DNA of 64,000 nucleotides from Clostridium sp. JN-9 (lineage in GTDB: Bacteria > Bacillota > Clostridia > Clostridiales > Clostridiaceae): contig NZ_CP035280.1 of the NCBI RefSeq assembly GCF_004103695.1, positions 3,100,001 through 3,164,000 of the forward strand. The letters are read 5' to 3'. The position numbers were made by a program, and so were the translations under genes. Positions 18,484-27,386 of the stretch are shown here, piece after piece. A model generated the notes under the pieces. The model was not told the origin of the DNA and searched no databases. It saw nothing but the letters and a program-made list of their open reading frames with translations. Position 1 is the stretch's first letter. Each line of letters begins with the position of its first letter.

Positions 18484-18514
18484 AAAAGGACATACTGAAT
18501 TATACAGTATGCCC
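18484..18514 (-). terminator. Terminator of the glmU-prs operon
   Basis: Minus strand GGGCATACTG - TATAATT - CAGTATGTCC followed by TTTTAATC, 25 bp after the prs stop. Confidence 0.85.
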
Positions 18515-18538
18515 TAATGCTAATATAAAGTATTTATA

Positions 18539-19498
18539 TTATTCTTCGAATAATTTACTTACGGATTCATCTCCATATATTCTTTTAATAGCTTCTGCAA
18601 ACAATGGTGCCACAGATAAAATAGTGAATTTATCAAGCATCTTTTCTTCTGGTAAGCATATACTATTTAACATTACTAACTCTTTTATTGCCGAATTTTT
18701 TATTCTTTCAATAGCAGGGCCAGATAAAACAGCATGTGTACAGCAGGCATAAACTTCTCTTGCTCCCCTTTGCACTAGTGCATTTGCTCCGTTTGTTATA
18801 GTACCTGCTGTATCTATCATATCATCAACAAGGATAACTGTTTTATCCTGAATATCTCCAATGATATTCATTATCTCAGAAACATTTGCCTTTGGTCTTC
18901 TCTTGTCAATAATTGCTATTGGTGCATGCAGCTTATCTGCAAACTTTCTTGCTCTGGTAACACTTCCAAGATCAGGAGATACCACAACAACATCATCTCT
19001 ATCGGCAAAACCCTTTTTTATAAAATATTTCGCAAGTATTGGAGAACCTAATAAGTGATCTACTGGTATATTAAAATAACCAGAAATCTGCGCCGCATGC
19101 AGGTCAATTGTAAGTACTCTGTCTGCTCCTGCTGCTGTAATTAAATCTGCAACTAATTTAGCTGTAATTGGATCTCTTGCCTTTGCCTTTCTGTCCTGCC
19201 TTGCATATCCATAGTATGGAATAACTGCGGTAATTCTTCCTGCAGATGCTCTTTTAAAAGCATCAATCATGATAAGCAGCTCCATTAAATTATCATTTAC
19301 AGGTGAGTTAGTGGATTGTACTACGAAAACGTCTGTACCTCTAACGGTTTCGTTGATATCTACTGATATTTCTCCATCACTAAATCTGGAAACTTTTGAG
19401 TTTCCAACACTTACACCTAGAATGTCAGCAATTTCCTTTGCCAACTTAGGATGGGAATTTCCAGCAAAAATCTTAATGTTTTTACCATGAGTTATCAT
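18539..19498 (-). CDS. prs: Ribose-phosphate pyrophosphokinase (PRPP synthetase)
   Basis: 319 residues. Makes PRPP from ribose 5-phosphate and ATP for purine, pyrimidine, His, Trp and NAD synthesis. Seen: [19 protein letters not shown], the Mg-ATP region [20 protein letters not shown], the catalytic flexible-loop and [20 protein letters not shown], and the PRPP-binding [14 protein letters not shown]. Class I enzyme. It follows glmU by 25 bp; this glmU-prs pair is conserved in Firmicutes. Confidence 0.97.
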   Translation of the reverse strand: MITHGKNIKIFAGNSHPKLAKEIADILGVSVGNSKVSRFSDGEISVDINETVRGTDVFVVQSTNSPVNDNLMELLIMIDAFKRASAGRITAVIPYYGYARQDRKAKARDPITAKLVADLITAAGADRVLTIDLHAAQISGYFNIPVDHLLGSPILAKYFIKKGFADRDDVVVVSPDLGSVTRARKFADKLHAPIAIIDKRRPKANVSEIMNIIGDIQDKTVILVDDMIDTAGTITNGANALVQRGAREVYACCTHAVLSGPAIERIKNSAIKELVMLNSICLPEEKMLDKFTILSVAPLFAEAIKRIYGDESVSKLFEE

Positions 19499-19523
19499 TG
19501 TTAGTCCTCCTTAGGTTAATTAA

Positions 19524-20894
19524 TTATTTTTTCAAACCTTTTTTTTCTACCCAGCCCTCTATATTAGTCTGCCTAGATCTTGCAATTGATAAAGCACCAT
19601 CAGGCACTTCTTCTGTTATTGTAGATCCAGCGGCTGTATAAGCATTATCATTTACTTTAACAGGTGATACTAAATTAGTATTACAACCTATAAATACATT
19701 ATTACCTATAATTGTCTTATTCTTAACTTTTCCGTCATAATTAACTACTACTGTTCCGCATCCAAAGTTACAGCCACTGCCAACTTCAGCATCTCCTATA
19801 TATGTCAAATGAGATACTTTGGTTCCATCTCCAATAGTAGATTTCTTAATTTCAACAAAATCCCCTATTCTTGCTGATTTTCCTATGACAGTTTCTGGTC
19901 TTAAATATGCATAAGGACCTACTGTTGTATTTTCGCCAACATGGCTTTCAATTATAACAGAGCACTGAATTGATACGCCCTGATCTATGACGCTGTTAAC
20001 TATCCTTGAATTAGGATATAAAATGCAGTTACTATTTATAACCGTATTTCCTTCTATAAAATTACCTGGATAAATAATTGTATCATTATGTATTTCAGCC
20101 TCTGAACTTATGTATGTATTTTCAGGATCAATTATTGTTACACCATTTTCCATATGTTTTTTATTAATTCTAAGTCTCATTATCTTATCCACATCTGACA
20201 GCTGAGTTCTTGAATTTACACCCATTGTTTCTTCAAATGGGATAGGAAGGGCTCCTACCTTTAATCCTTCATTTTTCAATATTCCAATAATATCAGTGAG
20301 ATAATACTCTCCCTGAGCGTTATTATTATTAAGCTTTTTTAATGCATTTAAAAGGCATTCTATATCAAAGCAGTACATTCCTGCATTAATTTCATCTACT
20401 TTTAATTCTTCGGCACTGCAGTCTTTATGCTCAACTATGCTGTCAACCTGGCCGTTCTGTTTTCTTATTATTCTGCCATATCCAGTTGGATCATCAACTA
20501 GTGAAGTTAATATTACAGCTTTATATTCTCCTTCTTCATGGTAGTTCATAAGTTTCATGACAGTTTCTGATTTAATTAAAGGAGCGTCACCTGTAAAAAC
20601 AGCTACAGTTCCTTTCTTTCCATTAAGGAAATCCTCAGCACACATAACTGCATGCCCTGTACCTAATTGTTTTTCCTGAAAAGAGTAGTTAACATTTCTG
20701 CATTTTGTAGCTTCTTTTACCTTATCTGCTCCTCTGCCTACAATAACATCTATATCATTTATCTGACTTCCCTTTAATGTATCTATTACGTGATTAACCA
20801 TTTCTTTCCCGCACACCTTGTGCAGAACTTTAGGCATACTAGATTTCATTCTTTTTCCTTCACCAGCTGCTAATATAATAGCACACTTATACAT
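19524..20894 (-). CDS. glmU: Bifunctional GlmU (GlcN-1-P acetyltransferase / UDP-GlcNAc pyrophosphorylase)
   Basis: 456 residues. N-terminal nucleotidyltransferase with [20 protein letters not shown] and [16 protein letters not shown]-terminal left-handed beta-helix with hexapeptide repeats from about residue 255 ([40 protein letters not shown]), including the acetyl-CoA-site residues around [13 protein letters not shown]. It makes UDP-GlcNAc for peptidoglycan and teichoic acid. First gene of the glmU-prs unit. Confidence 0.97.
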   Translation of the reverse strand: MYKCAIILAAGEGKRMKSSMPKVLHKVCGKEMVNHVIDTLKGSQINDIDVIVGRGADKVKEATKCRNVNYSFQEKQLGTGHAVMCAEDFLNGKKGTVAVFTGDAPLIKSETVMKLMNYHEEGEYKAVILTSLVDDPTGYGRIIRKQNGQVDSIVEHKDCSAEELKVDEINAGMYCFDIECLLNALKKLNNNNAQGEYYLTDIIGILKNEGLKVGALPIPFEETMGVNSRTQLSDVDKIMRLRINKKHMENGVTIIDPENTYISSEAEIHNDTIIYPGNFIEGNTVINSNCILYPNSRIVNSVIDQGVSIQCSVIIESHVGENTTVGPYAYLRPETVIGKSARIGDFVEIKKSTIGDGTKVSHLTYIGDAEVGSGCNFGCGTVVVNYDGKVKNKTIIGNNVFIGCNTNLVSPVKVNDNAYTAAGSTITEEVPDGALSIARSRQTNIEGWVEKKGLKK

Positions 20895-21014
20895 TTTATC
20901 ACCTCATTAGGCTAATTATTTTAAATAACTTGTACTTAATGTTCGTAAACACCCTATAATATTATATTTTATATATAGATTATTTTCAACTATAAAAGAT
21001 AATTTTCTCCATAA

Positions 21015-21038
21015 TAAAAAGGAGTATTTCTACTCCCC
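21015..21038 (-). terminator. Terminator of spoVG
   Basis: Minus strand GGGGAGTA - GAAA - TACTCC followed by TTTTTATTAT, immediately after the spoVG stop. Confidence 0.85.
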
Positions 21039-21042
21039 TTTA

Positions 21043-21330
21043 TTACTCTTCAACTTTTCCTTCAGTTGTTTCCTCATTCTTAACCTTTTCATACTCATCC
21101 AAAATAGCTTTTTGAATTTTTTCTCTGGTTTGAGTATTTATTGGATGTGCTATGTCCTTGAACTCTCCATCAGGAGTTTTTCTGCTTGGCATAGCAATGA
21201 AAAGTCCGTTTTGCCCTTCTATAACTTTGATATCATGAACAACAAACTCGTTATCAAAGGTTACGGAAACAATTGCCTTCATTTTACCTTCTGCAGCAAT
21301 CTTTCTAACTCTTACGTCTGTAATTACCAT
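21043..21330 (-). CDS. spoVG: Septation/stage V sporulation regulator SpoVG
   Basis: 95 residues. [40 protein letters not shown] and [20 protein letters not shown] are the signature SpoVG blocks. SpoVG is a small nucleic-acid-binding protein that affects septation, cortex formation and many transcripts. Ribosome site TTGGAGGTGG precedes the ATG. The upstream SigmaH promoter fits its classical regulation. Confidence 0.97.
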   Translation of the reverse strand: MVITDVRVRKIAAEGKMKAIVSVTFDNEFVVHDIKVIEGQNGLFIAMPSRKTPDGEFKDIAHPINTQTREKIQKAILDEYEKVKNEETTEGKVEE

Positions 21331-21364
21331 TAAAATCCACCTCCAAGATGCTTCAATATATATA

Positions 21365-21393
21365 TTATTCTCTACGTTTTAGTTTTTTCCTTC
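21365..21393 (-). promoter_or_regulatory. SigmaH promoter of spoVG
   Basis: Minus strand GAAGGAAAA (21385-21393) and AGAGAATAA (21365-21373), 11 bp apart. These fit the SigmaH consensus RnAGGAWWW and RnnGAATWW at the right spacing. spoVG is a textbook SigmaH gene, which supports the reading. Confidence 0.8.
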
Positions 21394-21432
21394 TTATTTT
21401 TTAAAAAATTATTAATTTTTTTGAAAATTTAG

Positions 21433-22248
21433 TTATTTAAAAAATTTAGATGGTACAATTTCAGGTTCGCCATTTTTGTTTATACCATTGAAATCTACTA
21501 AGGATACATATTCATTAATAAGTTTCTTCTCTGTGTCAGTGTTATCTATAAGCATGCCTATACCAACAATTTCACTTTCAAATTCCTTCATTAAATCTAT
21601 TATGCCGATAGTTGTGCCTCCTGCCTTCATGAAATCATCTATAAAAACACATTTGCTTCCCTTTTTTATAGCCTTTTTTGATAAAGTCATGTTTTGAATT
21701 CTTCCACTTGATCCAGAAACATAATTAATATTAACTGTAGATCCTTCTGTAACCTTTGAATCCCGCCTAACCACCACTAATTGTACTCCCAGGTCTTTAG
21801 CAACTTCATAAGCCAGTGGAATCCCTTTTGTTTCAACAGTTACCACATAATCAACATTTTTATCATCAAATTTTGAGGACAAAATAATACCTGCCTTGGC
21901 TATTATCTCAGGATTGCACATTACATCGCTGACATAAAGAAAGTTTCCCGGTACTATTCTATCCTTATTCTGTAAAGTTATACATAGTCTTTCACAGAAT
22001 CCCATTACTTCCTCAGATGACATTCCGCATACATATTTAACTCCACCTGCAGCTCCTGCAATAGTCTCTACTCTTCCCATATGAAGTTTGTTTAGTACAT
22101 CTTTTATTACATATAAATCCTCACTTATTGTAGATTTTGCAGCATTGAACATTTCTGTGAAAGTATTTAGGTTTATTATAGTGTTTGAATTCTCCAATAA
22201 AACCTTGGTTATTATTGCCACCCTTTGGTTCCTAGTATATTTCTCCAT
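21433..22248 (-). CDS. purR: Purine operon repressor PurR
   Basis: 271 residues from ATG 22248, chosen for the GGGTGATAG just upstream (ORF could extend five codons). N-terminal winged helix (NQRVAIITKVLLENSNTIIN; AKSTISEDLYVIKD) and a C-terminal phosphoribosyltransferase fold with the PRPP loop CVFIDDFMKAGGTTIGIIDL. PurR represses purine genes and is released by PRPP, so it senses the product of the nearby prs. It is divergent from murC. Confidence 0.93.
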   Translation of the reverse strand: MEKYTRNQRVAIITKVLLENSNTIINLNTFTEMFNAAKSTISEDLYVIKDVLNKLHMGRVETIAGAAGGVKYVCGMSSEEVMGFCERLCITLQNKDRIVPGNFLYVSDVMCNPEIIAKAGIILSSKFDDKNVDYVVTVETKGIPLAYEVAKDLGVQLVVVRRDSKVTEGSTVNINYVSGSSGRIQNMTLSKKAIKKGSKCVFIDDFMKAGGTTIGIIDLMKEFESEIVGIGMLIDNTDTEKKLINEYVSLVDFNGINKNGEPEIVPSKFFK

Positions 22249-22531
22249 TCTATCACCCATCATTTTAGATTTTACGAATAATTTTTATATTATTTAATTC
22301 ATTATTCATATTTTATGACAAAACCCTGCTATTATCAATACTTATTTATTGATGTTAAAATTAAACATTAACTTTTCGCATGTATATCAATAAAAGTTTT
22401 TTTATTGTGTTTTTTTTTATTAAAATTTGATTATAATTAAAGATGTATAATTTTTAAAATAATACATTACTTTAAATCATATAGTAGAATAATTATATTG
22501 TTTTGGTATTAATATTGAGGAGTTGGTTATT

Positions 22532-23908
22532 TTGTCATTAGATTTTCTTCCAAGCAAAGAAACTAAAGTTCATTTTATAGGTATTGGTGGAATAAGTATG
22601 AGCGGGCTTGCTGAAATACTTCTTCAGAAAGGTTATAAAGTTTCCGGATCAGACATGAAAGTTTCTGAGACAACTTTAAAACTGCAGTCCATGGGAGCTG
22701 AGATTTATATAGGTCATAAAGCAGAAAATGTTATTAATTCAAATTTAGTGGTATATACAGCTGCTATAGCACAGGATAATGAAGAACTTTTAAATGCCAG
22801 GAAATTAAATATACCATTACTTACCAGAGCTGAATTTTTAGGTAAAATTATGAATGGCCATAAGTATAACGTAGCTGTTTCTGGTACTCATGGTAAAACT
22901 ACTACAACATCCATGTTATCTCACATAACTGTTCATGCTGATTTAGATCCTACAATACTGGTTGGTGGAGAGTTAGATCTGATAAATGGAAATGTAAGAA
23001 CAGGCAGCAGTGAATATTTTATAACTGAAGCCTGTGAATACAAAAAATCTTTTTTAAGCTTTTTCCCTTATATTGGCATTATATTGAATATCGATGCAGA
23101 TCACTTGGATTTTTACAAGGATTTAGATGATATTGAAGATGCCTTTTATCATTTTGCAAAGCTTATTCCTGATGAGGGGTATTTAATTGCAAACAACGAA
23201 GATGAAAGAATTCAAAATATCATTAAAAAAGTAAATTGCAGCATAATAACCTTTGGTTTAACCTCAGGTGATTTCACTGCAGCAAATATAGTATTTGATT
23301 CATTAGGAAATGCAGCTTTTGATGTGGTTCATAACAATAATGTTATAGGTAAAGTTCATTTAAATGTACCGGGAAAGCATAACATTTTAAATGCTCTGGC
23401 AAGTCTTAGCTGCGCATATGTATTAAAAATCCCTATGGATTCAGCTATAAAAGGATTGGAGACCTTCGGCGGCACACATAGGAGATTTGAAATCAAAGGT
23501 GTTAAAAATGGTATTACAGTTATTGATGACTATGCTCATCATCCTACTGAAATAAAAGCAACACTTACTGCAGCTTTAAATTTTCCTCATAATAAAATAT
23601 TTAGTGTTTTCCAGCCTCATACCTATTCAAGAACTCTTGCTTTATTAGATGATTTTTCTAAATCATTTTTTAATACTGACACCTTGCTGTTGGCAGATAT
23701 CTATGCTGCCCGTGAAAAGGATACAGGCATTATAAGCTCAAAAATCCTTGGAGATAAAATCAGAGAGCTTGGAGTCAGGTGCATAAACTTTAATGATTTT
23801 AACAGCATAGTTGAATATCTTAATAAGGAAGCAGCTTCTGGCGATATTATACTTACTATAGGAGCAGGAGATATCTACAAAGTTGGAGAAATGTTTTTAA
23901 ATAAATAA
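22532..23908 (+). CDS. murC: UDP-N-acetylmuramate--L-alanine ligase
   Basis: 458 residues from TTG 22532, chosen because TTGAGGAG lies about ten bases upstream; an in-frame TTG at 22523 abuts that site. N-terminal Rossmann part [23 protein letters not shown] loop [16 protein letters not shown], central-domain NAxxAL-like [15 protein letters not shown], and C-terminal [14 protein letters not shown]. MurC adds the first amino acid (L-Ala) to UDP-MurNAc in peptidoglycan synthesis. Transcribed away from purR. Confidence 0.97.
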   Translation: MSLDFLPSKETKVHFIGIGGISMSGLAEILLQKGYKVSGSDMKVSETTLKLQSMGAEIYIGHKAENVINSNLVVYTAAIAQDNEELLNARKLNIPLLTRAEFLGKIMNGHKYNVAVSGTHGKTTTTSMLSHITVHADLDPTILVGGELDLINGNVRTGSSEYFITEACEYKKSFLSFFPYIGIILNIDADHLDFYKDLDDIEDAFYHFAKLIPDEGYLIANNEDERIQNIIKKVNCSIITFGLTSGDFTAANIVFDSLGNAAFDVVHNNNVIGKVHLNVPGKHNILNALASLSCAYVLKIPMDSAIKGLETFGGTHRRFEIKGVKNGITVIDDYAHHPTEIKATLTAALNFPHNKIFSVFQPHTYSRTLALLDDFSKSFFNTDTLLLADIYAAREKDTGIISSKILGDKIRELGVRCINFNDFNSIVEYLNKEAASGDIILTIGAGDIYKVGEMFLNK

Positions 23909-23914
23909 TAGTGT

Positions 23915-23970
23915 AAAACCTTCTCAAAATGGGGATAATAATGATACAAACCAAATGAGGAGGTTTTTTT
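23915..23970 (+). terminator. murC terminator-like hairpin that contains the next gene's ribosome site
   Basis: AAAACCTTCTCA (23915-23926) pairs with TGAGGAGGTTTT (23956-23967) across a 29-nt loop, followed by more T residues. The right arm is the GAGGAGG ribosome site of the next gene (ATG at 23973). The structure can end murC transcription or, if read through, hide the ribosome site. Confidence 0.6.
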
Positions 23971-23972
23971 AT

Positions 23973-24287
23973 ATGAAAAATTTCATTATATCTGCATTTG
24001 CGGACCTGATATTAATTTTAGCAGCCTACTTCATTTTTAGAAGTGTAATCAGCGGTCCAACACGACATAGATTATATGAAAAGTTTTTTAGCTCCATGTC
24101 AAGATTTATTATAGTTTTATTTATAGTATCAATTTCTGTTACTGGTATTATTGCATTAATACTTTATAAAACCAGATATATTTCATATATAAATATAATA
24201 TCACCGGGTGTTTTATCCATTTTAGTTGGATTTTTAATGTCAACAGTGCCAACACGTGGTGCAGGGGATGAAAAAAGCAAACAGTAA
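23973..24287 (+). CDS. Small membrane protein, unknown function
   Basis: 104 residues from ATG 23973, six bases after GAGGAGG; an earlier ATG (23955) would have to be translated through that ribosome site. Three hydrophobic stretches: about 3-22 (NFIISAFADLILILAAYFIF), 43-64 (SRFIIVLFIVSISVTGIIAL) and 74-92 (INIISPGVLSILVGFLMS). Short charged tail GDEKSKQ. I do not recognise a family. The ribosome site lies in the terminator-like stem after murC, so its expression may depend on read-through or its own upstream promoter. Confidence 0.7.
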   Translation: MKNFIISAFADLILILAAYFIFRSVISGPTRHRLYEKFFSSMSRFIIVLFIVSISVTGIIALILYKTRYISYINIISPGVLSILVGFLMSTVPTRGAGDEKSKQ

Positions 24288-24385
24288 TATATACTTTGAA
24301 ATCTATGCAGTGTGTTTTTTGAAAAGTATATACATAAATTATCATTGATTTTTTTATGTGCAGCAGTTATAATAAAAACTGTTGC

Positions 24386-24461
24386 CGGGGTGTAGCGCAG
24401 ATGGGAGCGCGCGTGGTTTGGGACCATGAGGTCGCAGGTTCAATCCCTGTCACCCCGACCA
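24386..24461 (+). tRNA. tRNA-Pro (TGG)
   Basis: 76 nt. CGGGGTG acceptor pairs with CACCCCG, anticodon loop TTTGGGA gives TGG, T-arm GGTTCAATCC, CCA encoded. A strong hairpin follows directly. Confidence 0.94.
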
Positions 24462-24490
24462 AGAGAGTTGTTTTTACAACTCTCTTTAAA
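24462..24490 (+). terminator. Terminator after tRNA-Pro (TGG)
   Basis: AGAGAGTTGT - TTTT - ACAACTCTCT followed by TTAAATTT. It separates the two tRNA-Pro genes. Confidence 0.75.
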
Positions 24491-24581
24491 TTTAAAAAAC
24501 CATATTAAAATTCCAATATTTATTCTTTTATAATCATAATATTATTGAATTATGTTATTTTATTTAATATAATAAATCTAT

Positions 24582-24657
24582 CGGGGTGTAGCGCAGATGG
24601 GAGCGCGTATGCTTCGGGAGCATAAGGACGCAAGTTCGAGCCTTGTCACCCCGACCA
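24582..24657 (+). tRNA. tRNA-Pro (CGG)
   Basis: 76 nt. Same acceptor and D-arm as the TGG isoacceptor, anticodon loop TTCGGGA gives CGG, CCA encoded. It lies 67 bp before the hydrogenase start. Confidence 0.94.
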
Positions 24658-24723
24658 TCATTTCGTATATTTTCTGTAAAGTTTCTAATATTTTCAGATA
24701 ATTTCTATAAAAGGAGTGATTTT

Positions 24724-26073
24724 ATGAAAGAGAACTATAGTGAGTTATTTAAAGCCATTGTAAAAGCATATTATAATGATGACTTTGAAAAAGCAGTAAA
24801 TGAATTGTTAGAATCATCTGAAATTGAAAAACAGCAGCTTAAGAATGTTATTGCATCACTTTGCGGTGTTGAAGTTGATTTTAATAGTGATAATTACATA
24901 GATTCTTTAATAAATGCAATACATACATATGAAGCTAAACATAAGATTGTAAACCATGTCAAATCCTGCTCAATGGATTGCGTGGATTCTGATGGAAAGA
25001 CTTCATGTCAAAAAGCTTGTCCTTTCGATGCTATCTTTATTGATACTGAAAGGCATACTACAAGAATAGATAATGATAAGTGCGCTGATTGTGGATTTTG
25101 TGTTGATGCTTGTCCAAGTGGAGGTATACTAGATAAAGTTGAGTTTATACCTCTTATTAATTTATTAAAAGGTAATACACCTGTAATTGCTGCAGTGGCT
25201 CCAGCTATTGTTGGCCAGTTTGGTTCTGATGTTTCCATTGATCAAATGAGATCTGCATTTAAAAAAATCGGCTTTACAGATATGATTGAAGTAGCATTCT
25301 TTGCTGATATGCTTACACTAAAAGAAGCAATAGAATTTGACCATCATGTAAAAGACAAAGATGATTTAATGATTACTTCATGCTGCTGCCCTATGTGGGT
25401 TGGCATGCTTAAAAGAGTTTACAACGATATGGTTAAGTACGTTTCACCATCAGTTTCTCCAATGATTGCTGCTGGAAGGGTGCTTAAATATTTAAATCCA
25501 GATTGTAAAGTTGTCTTTGTAGGCCCATGCATTGCTAAAAAAGCAGAAGCTAAGAATGAGGATTTAATTGGAGATATTGATTTTGTTCTTACATTTTCCG
25601 AAGTTAAAGATACTTTCAAAAGTCTTAATGTTGATCCAGGTAAGCTTAGTCCTGACACATCATCTGAATATGCATCAAAGGGCGGAAGATTATATGCAAG
25701 AACCGGTGGAGTTTCCATAGCTGTTAAAGATGCAGTTGAAAGATTATTTCCCGAGAAATATAAACTATTTAAAGCAATTCAGGCAAATGGTGTAAAAGAA
25801 TGCAAAGAAATATTGTCAAAAGCACAAAATGGTCAGGTAGATGCTAATTTTATCGAAGGAATGGGCTGTATCGGTGGATGCGTTGGTGGTCCTAAGGCAC
25901 TTATTCCAAAAGAACAAGGTACTGAGTTTGTAAATGAATTTGCTAATAATTCTGAAATCACTGTAGCCGTTGATAGTAACTGCATGAATGAAATTCTACA
26001 CAAGCTTAAGATTAATACTGTTGAAGATTATAAAAAAGAAGATAAAACAAAAATATTTGAAAGGGAATTCTAA
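24724..26073 (+). CDS. Monomeric [FeFe]-hydrogenase, group B-like
   Basis: 449 residues from ATG 24724 (AAAAGGAGTG upstream; the longer frame runs back through the tRNA and is not real). A helical N-terminus (1-75) is followed by two [4Fe-4S] motifs (CxxxC... around CSMDC, CQKACPFD; CADCGFCVDACPSGG) and the H-cluster domain. The three H-cluster motifs are present: L1 TSCCCPMW, L2 VGPCIAKKAEA, L3 EGMGCIGGCVGG. L1 differs from TSCCPGW of the classical bidirectional enzymes (group A) and matches what I recall for group B enzymes such as C. pasteurianum CpIII and C. acetobutylicum CAC3230. It would couple ferredoxin and H2; direction of catalysis is open. Confidence 0.88.
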   Translation: MKENYSELFKAIVKAYYNDDFEKAVNELLESSEIEKQQLKNVIASLCGVEVDFNSDNYIDSLINAIHTYEAKHKIVNHVKSCSMDCVDSDGKTSCQKACPFDAIFIDTERHTTRIDNDKCADCGFCVDACPSGGILDKVEFIPLINLLKGNTPVIAAVAPAIVGQFGSDVSIDQMRSAFKKIGFTDMIEVAFFADMLTLKEAIEFDHHVKDKDDLMITSCCCPMWVGMLKRVYNDMVKYVSPSVSPMIAAGRVLKYLNPDCKVVFVGPCIAKKAEAKNEDLIGDIDFVLTFSEVKDTFKSLNVDPGKLSPDTSSEYASKGGRLYARTGGVSIAVKDAVERLFPEKYKLFKAIQANGVKECKEILSKAQNGQVDANFIEGMGCIGGCVGGPKALIPKEQGTEFVNEFANNSEITVAVDSNCMNEILHKLKINTVEDYKKEDKTKIFEREF

Positions 26074-26205
26074 TTCTAAGTAGGAATATCCAGAATGTAT
26101 TTGGGTGTTTACTATCCTACACATGTTTTTGCAGGTTCTATTTTAGGTTCTGTAACCTCAGTTTGTATTTTTCTATTAATATAGATAGAAAGAAGATGTT
26201 TGCTA

Positions 26206-26859
26206 ATGTTTGACAACATAAAAGGTGCCATCTTTGACATGGATGGCACTATAATTGACTCTATGTGGGTATGGAGCAGAATTGACAGGGATTATTTAAA
26301 GAAGAGGGGAACTGAGGTACCAGAAGATTTATATGATAATATAGGGCATTTAAGTTTCAATGAAACAGCTGAATATTTTAAAGATAGATTTAATATTTCT
26401 GACTCTGTAGAAAATATACAGGAGGAATGGAACCGTATGGCCTTTGATGAATACTCTAAAAATGTAAAACTTAAACCAGGAGTAAAGAAGTTTTTAAATA
26501 TATTAAAAGCAAAAAATATTAAAATTTCTGTTGCGTCAAGTAATAGCTTAACTCTAATTGAGGCTGCATTAAAAAGCAATGATGTATATAATCTTTTTGA
26601 TTCCATTACTACTACAGATGAAGTAAAAAGAAATAAAAATTTTCCTGATGTATATTTATTAGCAGCTAAAAAATTAGGACTTGCCCCTTATGAATGTGTT
26701 GTCTTTGAGGATATTTTACCTGCTATAATAGGAGCAAAAGCCTCAGGTGCAAAAGTTATCGGTGTCCATGATTTTTATTCTAAAAATCAAATGAAAGACA
26801 TTATAGAAAAAGCTGACAGCTATATTTTTGAATATAATGAACTTCTGGAAATGATGTAA
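26206..26859 (+). CDS. HAD-superfamily hydrolase, beta-phosphoglucomutase-like
   Basis: 217 residues from ATG 26206. HAD motif I FDMDGTIIDSMWVW (nucleophile Asp and acid/base Asp), motif II SVASSN, motif III K at VKRNKNFPDVY, motif IV VVFEDILPAIIGAKASG. The helical cap between motifs I and II puts it in subclass IA, with phosphatases of sugar phosphates or phosphoglycolate and beta-phosphoglucomutases. Substrate not predictable. It stands alone after the hydrogenase. Confidence 0.85.
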   Translation: MFDNIKGAIFDMDGTIIDSMWVWSRIDRDYLKKRGTEVPEDLYDNIGHLSFNETAEYFKDRFNISDSVENIQEEWNRMAFDEYSKNVKLKPGVKKFLNILKAKNIKISVASSNSLTLIEAALKSNDVYNLFDSITTTDEVKRNKNFPDVYLLAAKKLGLAPYECVVFEDILPAIIGAKASGAKVIGVHDFYSKNQMKDIIEKADSYIFEYNELLEMM

Positions 26860-26914
26860 TAATGTTATCTTATACGAATATAATATAATATATAATTTAT
26901 TTGGAGGACGCTTT

Positions 26915-27328
26915 ATGCTGTTGTTCTTATTCATTTTATTATTATGTGCCGCATTAAGCATATCCTACTATTTTGCAAATAAAATGTCTGATCAGCATAA
27001 ACAGATAATATTACTACGAACACAAAATGACAGATTAAAAAACAAAATAATAAAAAATGATCATACTTCGCAAAATATTAAAATTAAATATATGGAACCG
27101 CCATTTGAAATTGGAACCACCTGCAGGAAATGCAGATTATATTTATGCCCTATGGAGGACTCCATTATATTAGCTGATTTAGAAGCTGAAACTGTGGTGA
27201 ATATTCATGATAGTGCAGAAGTTTCAGGTGTTACCTGGTTTCAGGTATCATTTCTATGTGAGACGGAAATCAATAATAAAGGCTGGCTGCAGTGTGATAA
27301 AATAAAATCAGAAAAGTTAATAACATAG
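26915..27328 (+). CDS. Membrane-anchored SH3-like protein, unknown function
   Basis: 137 residues. One N-terminal membrane helix (LLFLFILLLCAALSISYYFA), a short coiled coil (KQIILLRTQNDRLKNKIIKN), then an SH3b-like domain at about 65-135 with CRKCRLYLCPMEDSIILADL and VSGVTWFQVSF ... KGWLQCDKI. Such domains often bind peptidoglycan or other envelope ligands. TTGGAGGACG precedes the ATG. The C-terminal codons are inside a 31-bp palindrome. Confidence 0.65.
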   Translation: MLLFLFILLLCAALSISYYFANKMSDQHKQIILLRTQNDRLKNKIIKNDHTSQNIKIKYMEPPFEIGTTCRKCRLYLCPMEDSIILADLEAETVVNIHDSAEVSGVTWFQVSFLCETEINNKGWLQCDKIKSEKLIT

Positions 27329-27347
27329 AATAATTCTATGTTATTAA
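27317..27347. repeat. 31-bp perfect palindrome over the end of the SH3-like gene
   Basis: TTAATAACATAGAAT - A - ATTCTATGTTATTAA: 15-bp arms around one base. It includes the stop codon at 27326-27328 and is followed by TTTTAC, so it may act as a weak terminator. Confidence 0.75.
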
Positions 27348-27386
27348 TTTTACAAAAAACATACTATAAAAAAATGGGGGAAAAAT

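Noticed and set aside
22249-22531. Regulatory elements between purR and murC
   Set aside because: The 283-bp divergent region is AT-rich; candidate -10 and -35 boxes have wrong spacing and I could not find a clear PurBox.
24643-24723. Upstream extension of the hydrogenase frame
   Set aside because: It begins inside tRNA-Pro (CGG); the real start at 24724 has AAAAGGAGTG.
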